A stretch of DNA of 14,028 nt, from positions 1-14,028 of the forward strand of contig NAVB01003055.1 of NCBI GenBank assembly GCA_002179805.1. Reading direction: 5' to 3'. The translations under genes were made by a program, and so were the position numbers. This DNA comes from Acanthamoeba lenticulata (lineage: Eukaryota > Discosea > Longamoebia > Acanthamoebidae). Shown here one piece after another: positions 7,973-14,028 of this stretch; within the stretch, counting starts at the first letter, position 1, and every line of letters begins with the position of its first letter. The notes beneath the pieces are model-generated. The model made no database searches. It was not told the origin of the DNA and saw only the letters and a program-made list of their open reading frames with translations.

Positions 7973-10836
7973 ATGCAGCACCGCACGTCGCCTGAAGGCT
8001 CACCTAGCTTCGTGAGCGAGCTGGTTCCCGAGTATGAGAGTGCACTTCAGGAGTTGACCTTTAATTCCAAGCCTCTCATCAACAATTTGACCATAATTGC
8101 GGGAGAGAACATGAATGCGGCCGAGGATATTGTGGCGCTCGTCGAGAAGCGATTACGATATGTAATTCCTCCTTTCTGTCCCCCCCCCCCAAACTTCAGT
8201 GATGAAACAGTGTAGCTTGGGGCTGATGAACTCTTGCACCCCACAGGCGCCGCCCAACCAAAAGTTGCCATCTCTGTACCTGCTAGATTCAATTGTGAAG
8301 AACATTGGCGGCATCTACCATGAGATGTTTCAGCGTAACATCGTCACAATCTTCCGCACCACTTACGAGAGTGTCGATGAGCCCACACGAGCTTCCATGC
8401 GTCGATTGCTCGCCACCTGGTCCAGTGTGTGGCCGCGTAAGGCTCAGCTCATTCAGGAACGCCTGCCGCCTGCGCCTGGCGGCACACCCTCGTCGTCGTC
8501 GGGCTCGGCGGGAGCGCCTCGTGGCATCCACATCAATCCCGCCTACCTGGCCAAACTGCAGCAAAACGGCAGCAGCAGCAGTGGCGGGGACGACCGGCGT
8601 GGTGCAGGCAGTACGTCATCTTCCTACTCGTCCGCGCGACGTAGTCCGCCGCCTCCCCGCCACTCTGTCTCTCCGCCCCGTGGTTCATCATCGTCCTCTT
8701 CGTATGGTCGCGATCACCACGCTGCAGCTCCTCGTTCGCCGCCCCGCAAGCGACCACGATCGCCCCCGCCGTCCCGCTACGGTGGCGCCGGCGGCGGCAG
8801 CGCCCACAAGGCGCCTCGTCGCAGCGCGCCGGACCGCGTCTCAGAGATCCTCGGTCACGCTCGCGACCAGGAGCGTCCCCCATACCGCGATGAGCCGCAC
8901 GACGCAGTACGCCCTGTTTCTTCTCCTCGCTTCTGCTCTTGCCGGGCTTTTTCTCTTCTTTTTCAAATTTCTTAATATTGTTGATAATGAAACAGCGCCC
9001 GCCGTATCGCCCGAGGCCGACACCGGACGCAGGTGGACCGCCCCGCGGCGGCTATGGCAGTCACCGAGGCCACCCTCGCCAAGGCGCTGGCCGACACGAC
9101 GACCACAGCAGGGACCCGCGGGCCACCTCTGACTACCACCACCGGAATCACCAGCCGCCGCCGCCGCCCTCGCATGTCGATTACTCTGGCGGCGCTCCTG
9201 CCTATGGCAACGCGCCTCTTCCTCAGCAGATGGCCCCGCTGCAGCCACAACCCCAACCCCAGCCTCAGCAGCCGCCGCCTATGCTAGGCGGCTTGGGCGC
9301 CGCGCCGGGAGGCCACCAGGCCATCCTGGCCGAGGCTCAGGTGCTCATGCAGCAGCTCGAGCAGCGACTGCAGAACCAGCTGACACAGCCCGACGTCAAC
9401 CACGGCGAGGTCATGCAGCAGCTCAACCAGCTCCGTGCCCTCCAGCAGCAGGCCCTGCAGATCCAGGCTCAGCCGCCGGTGCAGGCCACGCCTACGATGC
9501 AGTCTATGCCCCTCGGCGGCCCGCCGAACCTGATGCAGGGCCTCGGCCAGGGCCAGCAGACCCGCGAGAGCATCCTCTCGCTCCTGCAGGGCGCGCTCGC
9601 CTCCTCGTTGCAGCCCCCGGCGCCCGCCATGGCCCCGCCAGCCACGTTCCCGCCGCAGGGCGTCGCTCCGGGCTACGCACCAGCGCCCGCCATGGTGCAG
9701 CAGCCTGTCATCCCGCCGGTGTCGGCGCCCGTCCCCGGCCTGTCGCCGCCCACGTCGGCCCACGTGCCCCTGCCCACGGAGGACCTGCTCAAGAACCTGA
9801 TGAGTCTCGGCATGATTGGCGCCCCCGCCGCTGGCCCGCCGCCACCCGGCATGGCCGACCACATGCCTGCCGCCGGGATGACCGGCCCCGTGGCGTCTTT
9901 CCCCGGCATGGCCGGCCCGCCGCCGATGGGCTCCTACGCGCCGCAGCCGACGATGGCCATGCCGCAGCAGCCCGCCATGGGGGGCTACCCGCCGACGATG
10001 AACGGCGGTGGTGGAATGGTGCCCGGCATGCCAGGCCCTGGCGCCGCTCCCGCATTTGACCCGCATCATGCCCGCCGTCCCGACCTTGTGTACTTACTTC
10101 ATCAGCCTCTTCATGTTTCTGTGCCTTCTCATGTTCACCGTCTCTTTTCCCACAACGCAGGGTGGACAACCCGCTGGTCAACCGACTGTACGCCGACTTT
10201 GAGTTGGAGTGCGGGACGTGCGGGCTGCGCTTCAACGACAAGGAGAAGATGGGGCGCCACCTCGATTGGCACTTTGCCATGAACAAGAAGGAGAAGACCA
10301 AGGCCAAGAAGGCCATCTCGCGTCTTTGGTTCTCCACCGCGGAGGAGTGGGTGACGGGGGTCGACGTGGCGGACAAGCCCGTGGTGCCCTTCTTCAGCGA
10401 GATGGCCGCCGCGAACGAGGAGACGCCCGAGGCGCCGGTGATGAACGTCGTCGCCGACGAGACGCAGACGCACTGCGGCATCTGCAGCGAGAAGTTTGAC
10501 CAGTTCTGGGACAACGACCTCGAGGAGTGGATGTACCGCGGCACCGTCAAGGTCGAGGGCACCGGCCAGCTCTTCCATCAGAAGTGCTACGAGCAGGCCT
10601 TGGCCTTTTCCCAACAACAGCAGCAACAACAACAGGAGCCAGCGCCGAACACGGCGACGGCTGCTGCGCCATCTTCTTCTTCATCCTCGTCCGCGTCTAC
10701 GGCAGCAACGTCAACGATGGCGGGCACCACACCGGAGGCGACGTCAGCACAGCTCTTCTGGGTCAAGAGGGAACCCGACGGAGAGGCAGAAGGAGGTGGC
10801 GCCCCACCACAAAATAGAGATCTCACCTCATCGTAG
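7973..10836 (+). CDS. PCF11: Pcf11-like pre-mRNA cleavage and transcription termination factor
   Basis: Four exons (7973..8161, 8247..8906, 8996..10089, 10161..10836) encode 872 aa. An in-frame TAG 9 nt upstream supports the start. Residues ~10-135 form an RNA polymerase II CTD-interacting domain, with [21 protein letters not shown] at its core (from residue 67). A Ser/Arg/Pro-rich stretch (about 140-280, with [18 protein letters not shown]) and a long Pro/Gln/Met-rich region (about 300-640) follow. The C-terminal half carries the Pcf11 zinc-finger pair: C665-x2-C668-x12-H681-x3-H685, then C753-x2-C756 with H787-x2-C790. Between them lies WFSTAEEWV (704-712), resembling the Clp1-contact segment. 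The tail has a Q8 run and Ser/Ala tracts. Pcf11 is a subunit of cleavage factor IA/CFIIm that couples the phosphorylated CTD to 3'-end cleavage. Intron 1 contains an 11-C run. Confidence 0.93.
8180..8190 (+). repeat. Homopolymeric C run in PCF11 intron 1
   Basis: Eleven consecutive C residues follow the donor by about 18 nt inside the 85-bp intron (8162..8246). It contributes to the pyrimidine content of the intron and is a likely site of length variation or sequencing error, without effect on the spliced frame. Confidence 0.8.
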
Positions 10837-10876
10837 TCGTCTTCGTCTTCATGGTGACTCTCGGTCGGCGCCGGGG

Positions 10877-11100
10877 CTCCTTCTCCTCTTCTCTTTCTTC
10901 TCTCTTTCGCTCTTCTCTCTTTCTCTTTCGTTCTTTCGTCTCTTGTCTCACACGTTGCCGGTAGAGCGCGGTTGTATTTGGCGTCACGTCGTGTCGGCAT
11001 GACGCCCACTCCTAGCCCTGTCCCCCTCTCATGTGGGTGCTGCGACTGCTGACCGAGGAGGATGTCAAGGATCGACAAGGCAAGAGGTGAGGAGAAGGAG
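10877..11100. repeat. Inverted pyrimidine/purine tracts downstream of PCF11
   Basis: CTCCTTCTCCTC at 10877-10888 is the exact reverse complement of GAGGAGAAGGAG at 11089-11100. Both arms sit inside longer CT-rich and GA-rich tracts that could pair further. In RNA this would be a long-range stem with a loop of about 200 nt in the presumed PCF11 3' UTR. Confidence 0.6.
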
Positions 11101-11208
11101 AGGAGGAGAGGAGAAGAGGAGAGCCCGCAAAAGCACGATAGAGGGCGCGAGAACGAGATCCCGCCTCACCGCTGCGGGATAGAGGGCTGTGCGCATCCGA
11201 GCTCCTCG

Positions 11209-11214
11209 AATAAA
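11209..11214 (+). terminator. Poly(A) signal candidate for PCF11
   Basis: An exact AATAAA lies 373 nt after the PCF11 stop codon, the first one noticed downstream. If used, the 3' UTR would include the pyrimidine and purine tracts. Confidence 0.4.
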
Positions 11215-11656
11215 GTGCGACACCCCGAGCGGTGGTCTCTTTTTATCCCCAGCCTGCAGGTGGCGGGTCCATTCCTTTACGACAACTAGTTTCGTCGATG
11301 CAGTGCGCCTGCTCGAGGCATGAGCTCTCGCCAACGCCTTCTTTGTCAAGAGGCTCTCCAAGAACCCACCAGGCGCCGTAACGACGAACAAGAGAATTCG
11401 AAAAATGCGGCCCTCGTTAGGCGTGGTTCAGGATGAAAGGTCAACAGACTTTCTGTTGAACCCGCGGAACGTGAGCGTCAGAGGGGAGTTGCGGGGGTGC
11501 GGTGGGTGATGATGAGAGCGGCAAGCCCGGTGGTCTTCTTTTCTCTTCTTTCATCGGCCAGAGTGCAAGTAAGTATTAGTCGTCGCACACAAAAAGCTCT
11601 TTGCGGCACCAGACACGCAGACAGGCGCGCTGCGGCACAAGAAGCCGTGAGACAGA

Positions 11657-11682
11657 AACCAATTTTTAGCCAATAATTGGTT
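11657..11682. promoter_or_regulatory. CCAAT-box cluster in an inverted repeat upstream of the F-box gene
   Basis: AACCAATT (11657-11664) and AATTGGTT (11675-11682) form an exact 8-bp inverted repeat with a 10-nt spacer. The element holds three CCAAT cores: 11659-11663 and 11670-11674 on plus, and 11676-11680 on minus. It lies about 145 bp upstream of the F-box ATG, a typical position for NF-Y-type promoter boxes. The role is inferred. Confidence 0.5.
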
Positions 11683-11826
11683 CCCCTTGCAGCGACCGAG
11701 GCAAACAGACAGACCTCGGGTGACCGTACGAGACAGTGACCCAGCCAACACACGCCTGTGGGAAGTGAGGACGGCCCTACACCATCACCATCACCACCTT
11801 CTCCTCCTCCTTCTACCTTTCCCTGC

Positions 11827-14028
11827 ATGACGACAGCAGTAGCGGCCATGGCAACCTCCACAACCACAACCACAGAACGGGAGCTGCATCCAGCGCGGCT
11901 CGACCCCTTCCAAGCCCTGCCGCTCGAGCTCAGCCTCTTGATCTTGCAGCGCATGCAGCCGCGCAGCATGCTGCTCTCTTCCCTCGTCTCGCGCGCTTGG
12001 CATGACCTCGCCGTCTACGAGCCCCTCTGGTACACTTTAACTCTTCTTGGCCTCGTCCTCTTTGTCTCCTTCTTCTTGTTGTTGTTGTGAAGCCGCCAAC
12101 ACGATGGACATGGTGCAGGAAGGACTTGTGCTTTGAGGAACTCGGGCGACGGCTCGGCCACGACATGGAGACCATCGTGCAGACCAAGGAGACTCTCGAC
12201 ACAACCTGGCGGGAGCTCTACCTCGTCCATGGTACACCTGCACACCTCTCCCTCATGAAGGTGGAGAGCTGTCGCTCTCTTCCTGCTCTTCAGAGCTGCC
12301 TCGATTGACCGAAGGCTGACCACTTCACTCTGTACTCATACAACAACAACAACAGCCTTCCACTTTAGGGAATCGCGAATCCTGACCAGCGAGCAGCGAA
12401 AGCTGCTGGGCAGCGAGTGGCTCGCCCGCGACGTGTCCTGGAAGCTGCAGTTTCGGGCCACGCGCGATGGCTTCGATCCGGCCGCCTTCCACCAGCTCTG
12501 CGACAATCGCGGGGCCACCATCACCGTTTGCCTCAGCACCAAAGGGTATTTATCTATTTATTTATGGTCAAATATTTTATTAAATGAATTCAAAGTAAAT
12601 AACTAAATTGAAAATTTTTGTAATTAATTTGTAAAATGGTTTGCGGCAGGTTCGTTTTTGGGGGCTACAATCCCAAGTCGTGGAGCGTCGGGTCCAAGGA
12701 TCCGGAGCTCAAGCACAGCCCCGACGCCTTCATCTTCTCGCTGATCAACCCGGCGGGCAAGCCGGCCTGCCGCATGTTCCCGACCAAGGATCCGCGCAGC
12801 GCCTGCAGCTCCAACAGCTCCTACGGCCCGGTCTGGGGCAACGGCTACGACCTCGTACGGCCGCCTTCCGCCTCCACGTTGGTGATCTAGCTCGTGAAGC
12901 TGATCATCCTCTTCACCATCCTCTTCGTCATGGCGCAGGGCGTGTTTGGGTTCCCCAACGGGCGAGGCCGGTCGGCCTGGTGCCGGCTCGGGGCCACTTA
13001 CACGGCGCCGTACCCGACGGCGGAGATCGGCAACCAGCACTACTTCATCGGCGGCAATCCGCGCGACTTTGACTTGGCCGAGGTCGAGGTCTACGTCGTC
13101 CGGCGCGACCTCGGCCGCCGCCGTAAGCGCATGCTCGAAAGGGAGAAGGAAAAGGAGGCCAAGGCGTTGGCCAAGCAGCAACAGCAACAGCAGCAGTCCG
13201 CGACGGGCGGCTGGGCCTGCGCGGCCTGCACCTACCTCAACACCGGCTCCAAGATCCAGTGCGCCATCTGCGCCTCGGTCCGGCCCGCGGGCGCCAAGGG
13301 CTCGCGGCTCTTTGTCAGCGGCGGCAGCGGCGCCGTGCGCGTCCTGCGCAACCCCGAGCGGGTACCCGTCTCGTCCTCTTGGCTATCCTCACGAAGATTG
13401 ATCAGCTGACCCTTGCTGCCGTATCCAGACGCTGAGCAGCGGCAACATCGCCGCTGGCGGCGGAACCAACAGCGGCAGCATGGCTCGCGTGGGCTCGCCG
13501 CTGGTCGCGCGCCGAGGTCAGCAGTCGGGCTCGGCCCTTAGCCCGGTGGCCTCGCGCCGCCAGCCGTCAAGCTCGGCCCTCAGCCCGGCCGCCTCGCGCC
13601 GCAATAACAACGCCACGACGTCGACGTCGACCTCGAGTCCCAACCCGGCGCGGCGCGCCATCCCGGGAGGCGGAACGATGGTGGCCGGCCGCAGCTCTGA
13701 CGCGCTGCGGCGGATCGCCGAGGAGGAGGGCGGGCCGGCGGCCATGGTCCGCCGCATGTCGCGTGAGCGCGAGCGCGACCGGGAGGCCGCGCTGGCCGCC
13801 GCCATGCGCTCGGTTGAGCTGGGCGAGCAAGCCAACAAGCTGGGCGAGGACCGCCGCGCGCGGCTCATGGAGAGCCGGCGCGGAGGAGGCGCCGCCGCGG
13901 CCGCGTCGACCTCGTCGCCCTTGCTCCCGTCGTGGAGCCGCTCGCGCAGCGGCCTCGGTCTGGTCAGCGCCAGCGGCGGGCCGAGCTCGCCCCGAAGGGC
14001 CCGCGAGCAGCAGCTCCCGACGCACTCG
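11827..14028 (+). CDS. F-box + TLDc + RanBP2/NZF-type zinc-finger protein (3' partial)
   Basis: Six exons (11827..12029, 12119..12231, 12356..12545, 12650..12854, 12939..13361, 13429..14028+) give 578 codons, open at the right edge. Residues ~26-75 are an F-box (DPFQALPLELSLLIL ... VSRAWHDLAVYEPLWKDLCFEELG). Residues ~112-291 are a TLDc domain: RILTSEQRKLLGSEW, WKLQFRATRDGFDPAAFHQLC, GFVFGGYNPKSW, DAFIFSLINPAGKP, SSYGPVWGNGYDL and AEVEVYVV. A basic helix and Q7 run follow, then a RanBP2-type finger W329-x-C331-x2-C334-x3-N338-x6-C345-x2-C348. The tail is Ser/Arg/Gly/Ala-rich with two SALSPxASRR copies and a charged helix. F-box proteins usually recruit substrates to SCF ubiquitin ligases; TLDc proteins are linked to oxidation resistance and V-ATPase binding. 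ATG 11827 is the first after an in-frame stop at 11737; a second (11848) has a better context. Intron 3 is notably AT-rich. Confidence 0.88.
13525..13608 (+). repeat. 42-bp tandem duplication in the F-box/TLDc protein tail
   Basis: Two adjacent 42-bp units (13525-13566 and 13567-13608) encode 14-residue repeats centred on SALSPVASRR and SALSPAASRR (residues 413-422 and 427-436). The DNA copies are similar but diverged, mostly at third positions and at the unit ends. Each carries a Ser-Pro and an Arg-Arg, so they could be proline-directed phosphorylation or basic interaction sites. Confidence 0.75.

Larger units (their letters stand above)
10837..11826. other. Intergenic region with pyrimidine and purine tracts (PCF11 3' end / F-box gene promoter)
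   Basis: This 990-bp stretch has no supported gene. Open frames on the minus strand (about 11065-11391 and 11478-11969) show no recognisable domain, and the second overlaps the F-box coding exon. The left part is a strongly pyrimidine-rich tract (about 10877-10955) followed by a purine-rich tract (about 11083-11130). A poly(A) signal candidate follows, then mixed sequence, then a CCAAT cluster about 150 bp before the next start codon. CAT/CAC and CTC-rich simple sequence covers about 11777-11815. Confidence 0.55.

Noticed and set aside
8305..9132. 275-codon plus-strand open frame
   Set aside because: It is a frame shift of PCF11 exons 2 and 3, crossing an intron; it is low-complexity Arg/Pro sequence with no domain.
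9284..10069. 261-codon minus-strand open frame, Arg/Gly/His-rich
   Set aside because: It mirrors the Pro/Gln-rich PCF11 exon 3; composition alone explains the lack of stops.
11065..11391. 108-codon minus-strand open frame in the intergenic region
   Set aside because: There is no recognisable domain, the second half is the complement of the GA-rich tract, and no splice context was seen. It cannot be fully excluded as a small gene.
12070..12092. GTT/TTG simple repeat in F-box intron 1 as a functional element
   Set aside because: It lies within an intron pyrimidine/GT-rich tract, and short simple repeats of this kind occur throughout the window.
13567..14025. 152-codon minus-strand open frame at the right edge
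   Set aside because: It is the complement of the Ser/Arg/Gly-rich last exon of the F-box gene, in a region so GC-rich that stops are rare in every frame.
1..14028. Transposon, viral, CRISPR or prokaryotic-operon content
   Set aside because: No transposase, reverse transcriptase, terminal repeats or spaced direct repeats were seen, and all genes are spliced eukaryotic types except the short CPCC gene.

Overview
The window is nuclear DNA from a compact, GC-rich, intron-bearing eukaryote. Genes are split by short introns (about 60-140 bp) with GT..AG ends and frequent GTGCGY, GTTCGY and GTACNN donors. Intergenic gaps are often near 100 bp, the third codon position is GC-rich, and some introns and 3' regions are AT-rich. 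Together with the protein set (a CLN3 orthologue, a FAXDC2-type hydroxylase, a Pcf11 with long Pro/Gln-rich tracts, and a start resembling the amoebozoan 34-kDa actin-bundling family), this suggests an amoebozoan, most likely Acanthamoeba or a relative. That assignment is inference, since no rRNA is present. Nothing prokaryotic, viral, transposon-like or CRISPR-like was found.

Layout, left to right: (1) the 5' end of a minus-strand gene, probably an actin-bundling ABP34/EF-hand family member, running off the left edge; (2) a plus-strand pirin/YhhW-type bicupin with one intron, convergent with (3) a complete nine-exon minus-strand CLN3/battenin gene of 459 aa; (4) a minus-strand intronless 91-aa CPCC cysteine-rich protein, divergent from (5) a plus-strand six-exon fatty-acid hydroxylase-superfamily protein (FAXDC2-like, 246 aa); (6) a plus-strand four-exon class II fumarase with a long mitochondrial-type N-terminal extension (562 aa); (7) a plus-strand four-exon Pcf11-like pre-mRNA cleavage/termination factor (872 aa) with an N-terminal CID and two C-terminal zinc fingers; (8) an approximately 1-kb intergenic region with pyrimidine and purine tracts and a CCAAT cluster; and (9) a plus-strand F-box + TLDc + RanBP2/NZF zinc-finger protein running off the right edge (578 codons seen).

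Exon structures were built by hand from frame continuity, GT..AG sites and conserved family motifs. In the conserved domains every junction is supported by restoring a recognisable motif. First exons of the hydroxylase and the actin-bundling candidate are less certain. The genes are mostly unrelated housekeeping genes and do not form an operon-like unit. The most unusual item is the F-box/TLDc/ubiquitin-binding-type zinc-finger fusion. The CPCC gene, a family best known from bacteria, is the best candidate for lateral acquisition.
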